A DNA stretch of 64,000 nucleotides from Selaginella moellendorffii (lineage: Eukaryota > Streptophyta > Lycopodiopsida > Selaginellales > Selaginellaceae). Position numbers and translations under genes: made by a program. The notes beneath the pieces were generated by a model. That model was not told the origin of the DNA. It searched no databases and was given only the letters and a program-made list of their open reading frames with translations. The DNA is taken from NCBI RefSeq assembly GCF_000143415.4, contig NW_003314327.1, positions 149,116 through 213,115 of the forward strand. The letters are read 5' to 3'. Positions 33,476-48,660 of the stretch are shown piece by piece. Each line of letters begins with the position of its first letter. The stretch's first letter is position 1.

Positions 33476-35633
33476 ATGGTGAGCGTTGTGATCATGTATC
33501 GCGTTTCCTGAGCGTTTTTCTGGCAGGCCGATAAGCTCTTCAAGGATGACGCTGTGGAGGAGAAGGGCGAGCGCGCCAGAATGGTACTGTTACTGCGGTT
33601 CTTAGATGTTTACCTGAGATTTCTTTGTGTTTAGGCGTCCTTCATTGGCGCTTTGGCCATTGTGGATCTTCTCAAGACCACATTGGGTCCGAAAGGAATG
33701 GTAAGTGAGAATGCTAGTTTTCAGTAGCTGCGGAGTTTAATGCTTTCGTTTTTTTCCTGAAACTAGGACAAGATCTTGCAATCTACTAGCCGGGGACACT
33801 CTGTGTCTGTGACAAACGATGGTGCGACGATCTTAAAGTCGCTGCACATCGACAATCCAGCTGCCAAAGTCCTTGTTGGTAATGTGAAGAAGAGAGTGAA
33901 GTTTTGTGTTTTTATGTTTTCTCACTTGATCGTTTGTTTGATCCACAGACATTTCCAAAGTCCAAGACGACGAAGTTGGAGATGGAACAACTTCGGTGGT
34001 GGTCTTGTGCGGGGAGCTTCTGCGTGAAGCAGAGAAGCTTGTGAACTTGAAGATTCATCCGATGACAATCATCGATGGTGAGCATCTGTGTGGCTTCCAG
34101 CGGATTGATTGACGGACGGTTTTTGCAGGCTACAGGATGGCCGTTGAATGTGCTCGTAGTGTTTTAGAGAAGAGGACCCGGGACAACAGAGCTGATCCAG
34201 GTCTGTTGGCACTGCTTCAATTTTTAGAGCTCAGTCTTGTGTTTGTCCATTGCAGAAAAGTTTCGACAAGATCTTATCAATATTGCTATGACAACTCTAA
34301 GTTCAAAAATTCTTTCTCAGGAGAAAGAACATTTTGCCAATCTTGCTGTGAATGCCGTGATGCGATTAAAGGTAATTCTTTGTTTAAATGCATCAACTAA
34401 TCAGGCCTCTGATAAAAGGGAAGCGGGAATCTAGAAGCCATTCAGATAATCAAGAAGGCAGGCGGTTCCTTACAAGACTCGTTTTTGGACGAAGGGTAAA
34501 CAAGTGTCTCTGTTGCGTTCTCCTTTCTGACAATTTGTTTCGCTAGATTTATTCTTGACAAGAAGATCGGTGTTGGCCAGCCAAAATCGATACAGAACGC
34601 CAAGATTCTTGTTGCCAACACGGCAATGGACACGGACAAAGTAAAGATATATGGCGCACGCGTCCGAGTCGATGCCATGTCGAAGATCGCGGAGATCGAG
34701 GCTGCTGAAAAGGACAAGATGAAGCAGAAAGTACAAAAGATACTGGCTCATGGAATCAACTGCTTCGTTAACCGGCAGCTGATTTATAATTTCCCGGAGG
34801 AGCTGTTTGCGGATGCTGGCATAATGGCTATCGAACACGCCGACTTTGAGGGAATCGAGAGGTTGGCGCTGGTTACAGGCGGCGAGATTACATCGACATT
34901 TGACAATCCCGAGTCTGTTAAGCTGGGACACTGCGATCTCATTGAAGAAATCATGATCGGAGAAGATCGACTTATTCGTTTCTCCGGCGTAGAAATGGGA
35001 GAAGCGTGCACAATAGTTCTCCGGGGTGCAAGGTATGCATTGCCTCTTTGTTCTTTGTGAATGCTAACTTTTTGGTTTTACTTTTTTGTAGCACTCATGT
35101 CTTGGACGAAGCTGAAAGGTCTTTGCATGATGCACTATGCGTGCTGTGTCAAACCGTTCAAGACAGCAGGGTCGTTTGGGGAGGAGGATGGCCGGAGCTT
35201 TTGATGGCAAAGCATGTTGACGAGCTTGCCAGGAAGACCCCGGGGAAAAAATCACTGGCTGTAGAATCTTTTGCTGCTGCTCTCCGAGCAATCCCGGCCA
35301 TCATCGCGGACAACGCTGGACTAGACAGTGCCGACTTGGTTTCACGCTTGAGAGCGGAACACTCCAAAGAGGATTGCATGTCCGGCATTGACGTGCTAAC
35401 TGGAGGGGTAAGTGTTTTCTTACTAGAATTGAGTTTGTTCTGTAGCTAGAGTTGAGGGGGGTTGTTGACAAGCGCTGGCCATGCAGGTTGGTGACATGGA
35501 GCAGCTTGGAATTTACGAAGCTTTTAAGGTGAAACAGGCGGTGATATTATCCGCAACCGAGGCTGCCGAGATGATCTTGCGTGTTGACGAGATTATAAAG
35601 TGCGCGCCTCGGAAACGCGAGGAAAGGATGTAA
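33476..35633 (+). CDS. CCT2: T-complex protein 1 subunit beta (cytosolic chaperonin CCT2)
   Basis: Eleven coding exons (33476-33478, 33527-33583, 33635-33700, 33767-33878, 33949-34077, 34129-34200, 34256-34371, 34419-34495, 34547-35032, 35092-35407, 35487-35633) sum to 1581 bases and 526 residues. Group II chaperonin motifs are present: [31 protein letters not shown] and VGGGWPE-like [11 protein letters not shown]. The start [19 protein letters not shown] and the stretch [17 protein letters not shown] identify the beta subunit. CCT folds actin, tubulin and WD40 proteins in the cytosol. The first coding exon holds only the ATG; the intron starts right after it. Confidence 0.95.
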
Positions 35634-35702
35634 TAGCTTTCTCTTTTTTGTCTTGGTTTCTTTAATCCATTTTTGTTGCGCAATTGATATGAGAGCGTTG
35701 AG

Positions 35703-36830
35703 ATGTTTCGAGTCCGCAGCAGCGAGATGGTTATCATTCCAGTGCTGGTAACTTTGCTCATCCTGTGGAAACTAATGTGCTCGTCACTGCGCAGCAAGAG
35801 GTCCAGGTTCTTGAAAAGCTTAGATCCAATCCAACAGGCCTACACTCTGTACGCGCTCACTGCCTTCGTGGAATTTCCATTTCTAACCAACAACGCTCTC
35901 GAGTTCGCGATCTTTCGTACGGTATGTGATCCCTTCCATCTCCAGCATTCTCGTTCGCACAGGACAGCTTACTGGTGCCACTGCCAAGCGAGCGGAGGAG
36001 ACGGGCATAGTGTTCCAGGAACTGATTCTCCATGTCGACAGTCACCGTGGATCTTATGCCATTGGAAGGGTGAACTTCGTGTATGGTCGCTACAGGCCGT
36101 CTTTACGCTCTCGCCCTCTTCGTTCTACAGCCTGCTAAGTGGGCCTCCAGGTGAGAGTTCTCTTCCTTGTTGCTTTTTCCTCTTTTTGGAAGTTTCTTTT
36201 TTGTCTTCAATCTTTTCCTCTTCGGCAAAACCCATGCTCACGTTCTTCGTTTTTAGATTTTGCTTTAGAGACTGGACTGACGCCGAGAAGCTCGCAACTT
36301 ACACATTATGGCACGATATTGGCACCGGCATGAGGATCAAAGGCATCCCCAGCACACTGCAGGAGCTCTCCGACTTCAAGGGCGATTACGAGCGTAAAAA
36401 CATGGTCTTTGCAAAAACCAACAGGGAAATTGTGCCACGGTAGAACTGGTATTGTCTACTTTTCCATCCGTTCTAAAACCTCTGGGAAGAAGGGTTTCTT
36501 GGACGACCGGCTCCAAGAAGCTTTTGGCTATCGGAAGCAAAACTTCGTCATCACACTGGTCGTCTCAAGTTGGTGTTCCGGAGCTCAATATCGATGCTCA
36601 TGCCTCCGAGACAACTCTCCTTCTCGACTGCCAAGATAGTTCCAGATTCAAGTGAGAATCCAGGAATGGACGACCCGGACAGTCTCCTGCCACTAAAGTA
36701 TCACAGTTACAAGCCTGCTTCTTTCCAAACGGCTACCGCCTCAGCGAAGTTGGCTTGACACCCGGAAGAATCTCCACGCCAACTTTTCCCGGACCACTCT
36801 TATGTCCACTTCGAAAGGCGACGTAAGTTG
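35703..36830 (+). pseudogene. MpaB-like oxygenase (DUF2236) gene, broken by several frameshifts
   Basis: Starts with a membrane anchor (VIIPVLVTLLILWKLM) and continues DPIQQAYTLYALTAFVEFPF, ALEFAIFRT, IPSISSILVRTGQLTGATAK, then DWTDAEKLATYTLWHDIGTG and RIKGIPSTL. This is the pattern of the ER-bound oxygenase MpaB family. The frame shifts near 35920 (one extra base after the FRT codons), near 36095, near 36490 and again near 36725. Coding-like sequence continues to about 36830. One intron at about 36150-36255 is in place. Either the gene is dead or the assembly has several indel errors here. Nearby genes read cleanly, which favours a real pseudogene. Confidence 0.7.
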
Positions 36831-36910
36831 GCGGTGTCGTCTTCTGCCAGCCAAGTAACATCAGCACACTAGAGAAGCAGCAGATAGGCAATATACTTTT
36901 AGTTTCCGCC

Positions 36911-38498
36911 ATGGCCACCGATTCTTCCAGCTCCAGCTCGGGTTCTTCCGTCGTGGTAGTAGTTCCATTGCCGGCTCAGGGACACACTCCAGCGCTTATT
37001 CACCTCTCCAGGAAACTAGCCGCAGAAGGATTCTCCATCGTGATCGTCAACGTCGAGAGCGTCCACAGGAAGATCGCTGCGAGATGGAAATGCTCGCCGC
37101 AGCTCGACATCCGGCTCGAGTCCATTCCGTTCACATCGTCCATTCCGACCAGGCTCGACGCTCAAGCTTTGAGCCAACGACAAGAGCTGCAGAAGGCTTT
37201 GTTTGAGCTCCGAGTTCCCTTGGAAGAGCTGCTGGTGTCCAGACTTATAGGCGAGCAGGGGCTGGAGATCAAATGTATCATCTCCGACTTTCATGCGGTC
37301 TGGACGACTCCGGTGGCACAAAAGCTGGGAGTTCCTCAGGTGTGCTTCTGGTCTGGATCTGCAGCTTGGGCTTTGATCGATCGTCACGTACCACTGCTTG
37401 TTGACTTGGAATACATTCCAGTACCAGGTATGAGTTTTTCTTTTCTTACTCGCAGTAACCAATCTTTCGTAGAAGCAAGTTCATCGCCTTGTGTGGACGA
37501 CGATTCTACTACACAAGGTAAGAAACTAGAAACTTTTCTAGCCAGCGTTTTCTTACCAGATTTCTTTCAAAGGTTGCAGCTTGAGAGGTGAAAAGATGAT
37601 TTCTTTTATTCCGGGGATGGATCCCTTTCCAGCCTTGGATCTTCCATACTACCTTCAGGAATTCTCCAAAGTGCCAGTGTGGAGCCTGGTCGCAAAGTCT
37701 CAACGTTTCAACAACGACAAGTGGTTCATCGCCAACACTTTCGAGGCACTGGAGCCGAGAGAAACACAGGCCATGAAGCAGCTACTGGGAGAGCAAAACT
37801 TCCTGGCGATCGGGCCTCTCTTGCCGCTGGATCAAGAGGGGCTGGAACAGGTGGTGAGCCTGGAGGAGGAGGAGCTGGGCTGCCTCGAGTGGCTAGACTC
37901 CCGGCCGGAAGGATCGGTCCTCTACATCTCTTTTGGAAGCCTGGCGGTCCTCACGCAAGAGCAGTTCATGGAGCTGGCACTGGGAGTAGAGAGCAGCGGC
38001 ATTTCATTCCTCTGGGTGATCCGACCAGCGTTCTTACCGCAGGGAGATCTTCCGACCATGGAGTTTTTCCAGGGATTTAGGGACAGGATGGTGGCGGAGA
38101 AGAGGTCGATCATCGTCCCGTGGACGCCTCAGAAGAGGGTGCTCTCGCACGCGTCCATAGGAGCGTTCTTGACGCACTGCGGCTGGAACTCGATCGTGGA
38201 GAGCGTGTGGAGTGGAGTGCCGATGCTCGGGTGGCCCTGCCACTCGGATCAAAACTTGAATTTGCGGCTGCCAGTGGAAAGTAAAGGGATTGGAGCTCGC
38301 GTTGCTTGTAGCTCCAGGAGGATGGAGGTGGTGCACAGGGAGAGAGTGAGGGCGGTGGTGAGGAAGGCGATAGAGGATGGAGGAGAGATGAGAGGGGCTG
38401 TCCGTGAACTCCGGGATCTCGCGGTAGCGGCAGTGGTAGAGGGTGGAAGCTCGAATAGAGACATGGCCACCTTTGTCGAGAGATTGAGATCATTGTGA
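36911..38498 (+). CDS. Family 1 UDP-glycosyltransferase (UGT)
   Basis: Two exons, 36911-37517 and 37573-38498, give 510 residues, normal for the family. The N-terminal domain opens VVVVPLPAQGHTPALIHLSR with the catalytic histidine near residue 25 and has IISDFHAVW with the expected aspartate. The C-terminal domain carries a full plant PSPG box: WTPQKRVLSHASIGAFLTHC, GWNSIVESVWSGVPMLGWP and CHSDQ. The box ends in DQ, with Q favouring UDP-glucose. Such cytosolic enzymes glucosylate small molecules such as phenolics and hormones; the acceptor cannot be told from sequence. A serine run occurs at residues 5-13. Confidence 0.93.
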
Positions 38499-38871
38499 TA
38501 GTATACAAAGTTGTTCCTTTTTTCCTTGGATCAAACAAATACAATTTTTCTAGGTTCAAATCATTGTGATAGTTTCATTGTCTCGTAAAAAGTATACAAA
38601 GGTCCTCCTTTTTGAAAGAACTATAATCTAGTGGCACGAAAAATCGTGTATTCATCTTCGTCTTGGTCGTGGCTCGCAACACACTAAACACCAAAAAGCT
38701 TCATTCATCCCCCATGTCTCGTTCGTCAAGTACCAACGAAGCCGAAAATGGTTCTTTTTTGTGCTGGATGCTACAGGACGATGAGGACGATTGGCTGCAA
38801 GGAAGATCAAAATCCTCATAGCACCAAGGAAGAGAAAGAAAGAGCTTACCTCAAGCGCTTCTATCATCACC
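38499..38871. other. Intergenic region after the UGT gene
   Basis: About 370 bp between two genes on the same strand. It holds the UGT 3' untranslated region and the leader of the next gene. An approximate direct repeat (GTGATAGT..TACAAAG blocks near 38495 and 38565) is visible. No ORF is supported. Confidence 0.5.
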
Positions 38872-40334
38872 ATGTCGAGTGTTCTAGATGCAGTGCCTTG
38901 CAGGAAATCTCACGAGCACCAAGTCGAGATCTCCGACACGGAGTTTGAGGACTGCTGCAGCTCGTTGAATCTGGATCAAAGCTCGCCGCTCCACTGGACA
39001 CAGATCACAGAAAGTCCTGAGCATTATGGTGTTATCTCAACACAGGAGATGATCCTTACCAAGAAAGTCCGCAAGCAGTTCTACCATGGTGGCGATGATA
39101 ATCAAGGAGCTTTACGTTCTTTCTCCGCCATGCCTGTGCCTGTGGAAGGGAATCAATCACTCCCAGCCAAAGAAGACGAAGATGAAGAGCGCTTACCTTG
39201 TGCCTTTCCACCGTTCTCGTTCAAAGACAGCACAACTTTTGCTGGCTTTGTGAGGAGTCTAACTGTTCCAGGTAAGCTCCGTCTCCCGACAAATCATCCA
39301 GTGCTAGATCCACTTTGCCTTTCTCGCCAGACGACGGGATCCATGATCACCAAGACGAAGAACTGGAAGGAGCTGACGATTTATCGCCAACCACGGTTCT
39401 CGAGACAGCAGCAAGTTCTTCCTCCGCATCCACACCATCTGCGTCTAAAGCTACAGATTTCAACGAACTCGCTCCATTTCCAGCGTCGTTCCCTTCTGCT
39501 ATGACGTCCATGGATGCTCTCCTCACTGCCAGCAACGAATTCAGCTTTTCAATGTCGCAAGCAGTCCCTGCCTCACCTCCAGAGAAGACTCTCTACGATC
39601 TTCTGGAGCTGAAGTTTGATGGTTTCGGTTGCGAGCACCAATTGCCCGGTCGGCTTGACGTCCATGACAATCGCGACGAAAAGCTGCAGTCGAGAGGTTT
39701 CCAGAGGTTGAGCAATAGCCTGGCCAAGAGCTTTTCTTATGCGCCTCATTTGTTCCTGCCGCAAAATACCACCCAGCATGTTAGAAGCCAGTCCCTGGCA
39801 TACACCAGCAAACCTGAGAAGCAGTTCAACTTCGGTGGCTTCTTTAGCAGCTCCAACAACGAGATTTCCAGCAGAAGCAGCAGCAAAAATAGTCGCACCA
39901 GCAGCGAGTTCAGTATAGAACTGGGAAACAGGTCCGGCAGATACCTCGACTTGGACTTCACGAAGGACGCTGAAGAGCAACAGGATCCCCAAGACTCTAA
40001 CTTTCAATCTGATGCCAGGAGCAACGTGGAGGAGGTCGTCTGCAACAAGGATGACTCCAAGTTCACGTCTTCACCTGTATCGTCCGCATTCTTGTTTGTT
40101 AAGTCTGACACCAGTTGCTCTGACGACTATATCAACTTCCAGCCTAAACCATCTCCCACCAGCCACGGAGAGGAGAGTAACGTCGTGCAAAGATTTTTTC
40201 GAAGCGGAAGCCAGTGCCGGGAAATCTCAGATAGCGGAAAGCCGAAGGTAAGTTCTGTTCGCTGTTGCTTGCTGGATCTCTTAGAATTGTGGTTCTCGCA
40301 GGGAAGTTGGTTCATCTGCTGCTGGAGAAGTTGA
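38872..40334 (+). CDS. Unknown serine-rich protein
   Basis: The ATG at 38872 sits in a good context (CACCATGTCG). Exon 1 ends at 39271 and exon 2 runs 39331-40247 in phase. A third exon probably starts near 40301. Its frame is unclear: one reading stops after ten residues, while another gives an amphipathic end (LVHLLLEKLKNLSQ) but does not match the phase. The protein is about 450 residues, acidic and serine-rich, with ISSRSSSKNSRTSSEFSIEL and no membrane span or known domain. The pattern of short conserved patches in serine-rich sequence recalls membrane-associated kinase regulators, but I have no direct support. It is convergent with the glutamate receptor gene. Confidence 0.6.
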
Positions 40335-40367
40335 AGAACCTATCACAGGTTTCTGACTATTCCCCCC

Positions 40368-43408
<3,041 letters not shown>

Positions 43409-43605
43409 GAACAGGAGAAACGCTCAAATAAACAACGAGGAGGAGACTCCAAAAAGAAGCACGAATTCCATGAGACCATCCGAGGATAAAGACGCCACTG
43501 ACAGTTAGGGCTAGGACGGGAGCCCCTGGAAAAATCACACCGGATGGGTCCATACGAGCAATCATTCCTAGTGCGCGCGATGATGCATCCGCGAAAAGAG
43601 GATCT

Positions 43606-43660
43606 CACCTTTGGCGCCAAGGCGAGTAAGAACCCTAAATAAACCACATTTTAGGGTTCT
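43606..43660. promoter_or_regulatory. E2F-like site and paired telo-boxes
   Basis: TTTGGCGCCAA near 43611 matches the E2F consensus TTTSGCGC. AACCCTAAA near 43631 and TTTTAGGGTT near 43650 are telo-box cores facing each other. The cluster lies about 200 bp upstream of the minus-strand GLR start and before a possible plus-strand transcript. Confidence 0.5.
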
Positions 43661-43689
43661 TGGCAACTTGGGCAATTTGGCACGGCGTC

Positions 43690-44340
43690 GCCGCTGCTGG
43701 ATCATCTCCCGCTGATGATAGGACGATGCGAGGAGAGCTCCCGCGACGCCGATCTCAGCGGTATGTGAGCTGCATTGCCGTGATTCCTTTCCCCTGGTTG
43801 AAAAACCGCTGGAAATTCTAGCTCGCCCTGAAAAGAGCTGTGTTCGTCTTTTCTTTCCAGGGATTGGCTTTGACTGAGAGCAAGTTGCGCTACGGTTTCT
43901 CCTTCTGGTGTCGACACTTTTGATTCGCCCGAGAAAGAAGAAAAATGGCACTGCGCTGTGGCGATAGAAACAACACAACACGTATCTCTGGTTCTGTGCT
44001 TCATGCAGACCAACGTACGCTAACTTTGATTTCTTTCTTCTTTTTGGCGAGCGAGGGTGGACGACACTTACACCACACATGTGCCTGCGCTGATTATGAT
44101 ACTCTTTCGCTGGAGCTGGGCGATTCTTCCGGTTTGATCTTGCTTCTTTTCCTTCGTCCGTTTAGTTCTTTGCCTAACGCTCTTGTTTATAAGGAGAAAA
44201 CATCTCTCGAGCTACACTCACGCACTAGAGAACTGGAAGATCATATTAAAATCAGGTTTGTTCCTCTGCTTCTTTTTTTCTTCTTTGGATGTGATTTCAT
44301 CTTTGTTTTCTTCCAGATCCTACGTGTTGAGCTGAGGCCG
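43690..44340 (+). other. Possible small spliced gene, unresolved
   Basis: Several GT/AG-bounded segments look coding on the + strand, including one with WHCAVAIETTQHVSLVLCF ending at a donor near 44012. Another, at 44194-44255, reads EKTSLELHSRTRELEDHIKI, a short coiled-coil-like stretch between a good acceptor and donor. I could not join them from a start to a stop without breaking phase. No family was recognised. Confidence 0.25.
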
Positions 44341-44655
44341 GCTACACCTGGTACTTCCCTTATCTTGCTGGAGGGGTGGGGATCTCTGTTGTTGTTGTTT
44401 TAGATGACGACAAGCAATCAGGAGAAAGCATAAAGAAGGCGCAAGTAGCCGTTGTTTGAAGCCGATTGCTGTAGCAGTCGCTGTAAGAGGTCTCTTTCCC
44501 TCACAGTGGTAAGTGGCTCGCCAGTGTAAGTTCCTCCAGAGCTTTCCGATTTCCCGTTGTCTGTTTTAGCTTTGCTTGCGAGCGTCTGCTTACGTTTTCT
44601 CGCCCGAGATCCCCGTTCGCAAGGTCCTTTCCTCATTCTATCTCGTGCAAATATC

Positions 44656-44663
44656 ATATATAA
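44656..44663 (+). promoter_or_regulatory. TATA box of the HIPP gene
   Basis: TATATAAA lies about 120 bp upstream of the HIPP start codon at 44782, which would place transcription start near 44690. Confidence 0.5.
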
Positions 44664-44781
44664 AGCAGCGGCTTGTTTGGGTCCACTGCCTCTTACTTCT
44701 TGTTGTTCATATCGATTGATCGATCTTCTTCTGTCATTTCAAGTTCCCCTGGTACCACCAAAGGGAAAGGAGTGGCGAGCA

Positions 44782-45405
44782 ATGCCTGAGGTACATGAAT
44801 CTTGTCGACTTATATTCACAGCTCTCCATTCTGATCCTCGGCATTTTATCCACAGCCACAGACAGTCGTTATCAAGGTCCGTATGCACTGCGAAGGATGC
44901 CGTAAGAAGGTGAAGAAGGCGCTCTCAAAAATCCCTGGTAAGTTTCTTCTTTCTTTTTCCCTCCTCCTGGTTTTTCTTCCTCACGGTTTGGAGCCCTTTT
45001 TCAGGCATTCAAGAGCTCAAGGTGGACCTTAAGGAACAGAAGGTGACAATCAAAGGCGACGTGGATATCAAAAAAGTGCTGCTCAAGCTAGCAAGAACCG
45101 GGAAAATGAACGAGGTGCTACAACCGGCCAGCGCTCCAGCCGAACCAAACAAGCCAAAAGAATCATCGCCGCCAGCGGCAGCAGCAGCCGCGGGAGAAAC
45201 AGCAGCACAAACTCCAGCTCCAGCTCCAGCTCCAGCTCCAGCTCCATCTCCAGCTCGATCGAACTCAGCTCCAACTTCGCTGGCCACTTCCGAGGCCGCG
45301 ACCAAAGAGGCTATCCTGAGGGACATCCAGATGAAGCCGTTGGTGTGGATCGACGCTCCAGACTTTCTGAGCGACGAGAACCCGAACGCGTGCTCGGTGA
45401 TGTGA
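44782..45405 (+). CDS. Heavy-metal-associated isoprenylated plant protein (HIPP)
   Basis: Exons 44782-44790, 44856-44937 and 45005-45405 give 163 residues. The HMA domain is at the start: VVIKVRMHCEGCRKKVKKAL, with the metal-binding MHCEGC (MxCxxC) motif, then VDLKEQKVTIKGDVD. An alanine/proline-rich linker follows, with a near-perfect GCTCCA hexanucleotide run coding Pro-Ala repeats. The protein ends CSVM, a farnesylation (CaaX) signal that would anchor it to membranes. HIPPs bind copper, zinc or cadmium and act in metal handling and stress. The acceptor of exon 2 could be six bases later. Confidence 0.93.
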
Positions 45406-45724
45406 GGTAATAGCTAGCGGACAGGGGAGTTTTCTTTTTGTTTTGTTTGTATGTTCCTGCTCTTTAAATGACAATCGTGTTTGTGTGATAGTATCATCAC
45501 AGATCACCATTGGCTTGCCTCACTGGTTCACAGCAAAGAAAAACTCGTAGTTTCCCCCTTATAGTCTTACAACTTTTTTTTGCTGGTCATGAAAATCCAC
45601 AAGTTGAATCCAAATGCAACAAACTATTAAATAAAGATGTGTGTGACATTGCCAAATATAGGAGGGTGCTCTTTGTTCTCTATTTTGGAACCCTACAAAA
45701 GATGTGTATACTTAATCTTGAACG

Positions 45725-45987
45725 TTGACTCTTGCTCTCCAAAAAAGTTTGACCTTTGACCAGTTGCTCTTACAATGTTCTTCCTGGCCAAAGCCCATAA
45801 TTTGAGAGGAGCATTTGCCTCACCTCATATGACAAACTATTAAAAATATATATGTACGTTCTTGCAAGATACAAATCCTCTATTCTGGTGTACCTGATGC
45901 TAGAATCCAAACGTTTGACTTTTGGTTGACTCTTCCTTCCTAACAAAATCCATGCCAAAACCAAGTTTTGACCTTTGATCGGTTGAC
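45725..45987 (+). promoter_or_regulatory. Cluster of seven W-box cores (TTGAC)
   Basis: TTGAC occurs at 45725, 45749, 45756, 45915, 45926, 45968 and 45983, all on the + strand, often in pairs such as TTTGACCTTTGACC. W-boxes are WRKY factor sites. The cluster lies downstream of HIPP and of CYP78A, so it belongs to no annotated promoter. Confidence 0.5.
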
Positions 45988-47815
45988 CCTACTGGAGCTG
46001 CTCTGCTGGTGCTGTGCTCTTGTTCTTGCTGGTGTTAGAAAGCGAGCAGACAAGACATGGCAGGTTGTGTTGTGGGGACGATATGGAGCAAAATTGGCTT
46101 GTATTGTTGACATTCAATGGAAGAAAAGCAGGAGATAGGAGGCCCTACACGTTTTCTCCCACATATATTTTGGGTCCACATTCCTGAAGAGTCCACTTCT
46201 GGACATTCGAGTCCAAGTCCAGTCCATGCTTGAGTGGATTATCAACAAAAGCAGAAGTAGCAGCAGCTGTGCTTGCGGCAGCAGATTCAGTAGCTCACAG
46301 GCAGATTTTTTCTGTTTCTAGGCAGCAATATAGATATCATCTCAATCCTCTACGTGTGGATGGGGCGTGTACCTGCATGGGAGATGAGAGAGATAGAGCA
46401 GCCTTTAGAAGCCCAGCAAGGCATTCGTGAGGCAAATGCAAACGCCATTCCGCCTTCACGTGTGCTTGCTTGTTTGTGAGGTTGCGAGATGATCCCATTT
46501 TAAAGCTGCCTGTCGAGCCGAATCCAGGCACAACCCACCACCTTTTCTTTCATGCACATGTAATTAAAAAAAAATGCGCAGGAATCTGAATCGACGCAAC
46601 TCAACAAACCAGGCCGACTTCGAGCCACAAGCTCGGCTTAAACCAGTTATAAAGGGGCAAAATCTTGTCTTCTTTGTTTTTTGTTTGCGCGCATGCTCGG
46701 GTTGATGCAAATTGAAGTATGCAGCTGCTTTTTGGAGCGATAGCAAGCTAACAGTTTTAATTCCTCTCGCTTCAGAACTGCTTTCCCGTTCCGAAGTTGG
46801 CTGCACGCTCGCAACAACATTTGAATAAGGAAAGGGAGAATGCGATAACTATTTGAGATAGATGAATCCTGATCCATCCAAATCTAACATGAACACGTGA
46901 ACACCAACCGAGCCGGTCCGGCTGGTGGGGCTCGTCTCATCAAAGTGAGATAGATGCCCCTGCAAAAACAAAAACAAAAAAATAGGAAAAAAAGGAGTAC
47001 GCCTGAAAAACCTACAGGATTGACATGAAGTTGAATCAGAATTCATCCCCATCGCTCCCCCCCCCCCCCCTGCTCCTGCTTCTGCACTTTGAAGGTGGTG
47101 GTGTCCACTTCTACTTCATTCCCCCGTCTGCCGTTGCTGCAGTTGATTTTTTTTCTTTTTCATCTTTGTTTGCCGTCATCTGATTTCAAAAAAAATGTTT
47201 TACTTTCTACAGTGTTAGATTCTTGTAACCCAATTTTTAGTTGTAATCTTTTTGTTCTTTGAGATGAGGGCCTTTGATGGAATGGTGCAGAGCTATAGCA
47301 GCCGCAGCAGCTGCATCTGCATCTTGCACCTGCACCTGCACCTGCACCTGCATGCAGCTCCTCAACCTGTCATGGCCTCGTGAAAGACTATCCCTGGCCT
47401 TGTTTTTTGCCAGGAACTCAAGTTAGACGTAGATATCTCACACATGTAGATCTGCAAGGCAAACCCCGCCCCCCTTCCTTGACATCAGTCCAGGCTTTGT
47501 TTCTAGTGCATTTTGAGGATCTTTCTTGGGTATTTATAATGCATGCAAGCTTCGGCTTCTTTGTGTTCCGGAATTATTCCCGGGAGACTTTGTTTATATA
47601 TATGTGGTTCAGAGAGCTGGAAGAGCTTCTGTAACTCTGGCTCGGCTTTGCAGCTGCACTCTCTCCTACAAGAAACAACAAAACTCCAGTTATTATAAAC
47701 ACTTGGCAAGTTGCAGAGGTGAAGTTAGAGAAGGGGGTGTAAGACCAACCGCCGCTATAGCAGAGGCGGGCAGTGGCATGGCATGGCCCTGTTGTTAAGA
47801 AGTCATTCACGTAGG

Positions 47816-47852
47816 GGAGAGAGAGAGAGAGCGAGAGAGAGAGAGAGAGAGC
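47816..47852. repeat. GA dinucleotide microsatellite
   Basis: A run of about 18 GA units with one CG interruption. Confidence 0.9.
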
Positions 47853-48565
47853 TTTTTTTCTTGGTTTGGATATGAAATGTTAAACTTTGTAAAGTCGGTG
47901 GCCTACAAAAAAAACAAAAAAGAAACAGAACAAGAGAAAGAGACTTCTAGCTCTCCTGCCAGATTCTTCCTTGGATAGCTGGGACTTGAAGAACACTAGA
48001 CAAATAACCTTTAAGCCGGCCCTCACTCTCTCCCGCTTCATCGCTGATTAGTTACTTAAGCCAGCGTACTTAGCCCAGTCGGATTGACAAGTTTATACAA
48101 AACGAAGCGACAAAGGACAGACAACTGGATACATTAAGATTAGAATAAATTATAGGCGAGAAGCGAAGTACATAGCTGGGAAGGAACAACAAGCAACTGA
48201 AAGAACTAACAACAACAAGCACAAATCCAAAGCACAACAAGAAAAAAAAAGAAAAAAAAAAAAGAAAAATTCCGAAAGTCGCAGGAGTTCAGCCTCTCTT
48301 CTCACTCTTCTTCCTTTGTTTGGTTTTAGTGTTGTGTCTGTGTGTGATGATCCTGTGTGATGATCCTACTCTGCAAAATTGGCCTCAGGGTTTCCGTTTC
48401 CTCGGGTCCTGCTGCTGCTGCCCCTGAATCTCTCGCTTTGTGCCTCTTCGAAAGATCTCAGAACCCGAAAGCCAGACTGGAATGTCAAACTCGGAGACGA
48501 AAGCGCAGCCCGTAGCAGAGAACTGAAGAAGAGCCCGTAAAAACTTGAAAGAAAAACTCTTACTT

Positions 48566-48660
48566 GGTAGCAGTAGTAGTGATAGTAGCGGTAGTGGTAG
48601 TAGTAGAGCGGTAAAGTAGTAGTGGTAGTAGTGGTAGCGATAAGAGTAGTAGTCATAGTT
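48566..48660. repeat. TAG-type trinucleotide repeat, 3' of CYP78A
   Basis: An imperfect TAG/TGG/TAC array of about 95 bp. On the minus strand it reads as tyrosine-rich filler after the CYP78A stop codon, so it is probably in that gene's 3' untranslated region. It creates spurious long ORFs. Confidence 0.8.

Noticed and set aside
37428-37455. Possible 28-bp GT...AG intron in the UGT gene
   Set aside because: Too short for splicing, and removing it breaks the frame; the exon reads through without a stop.
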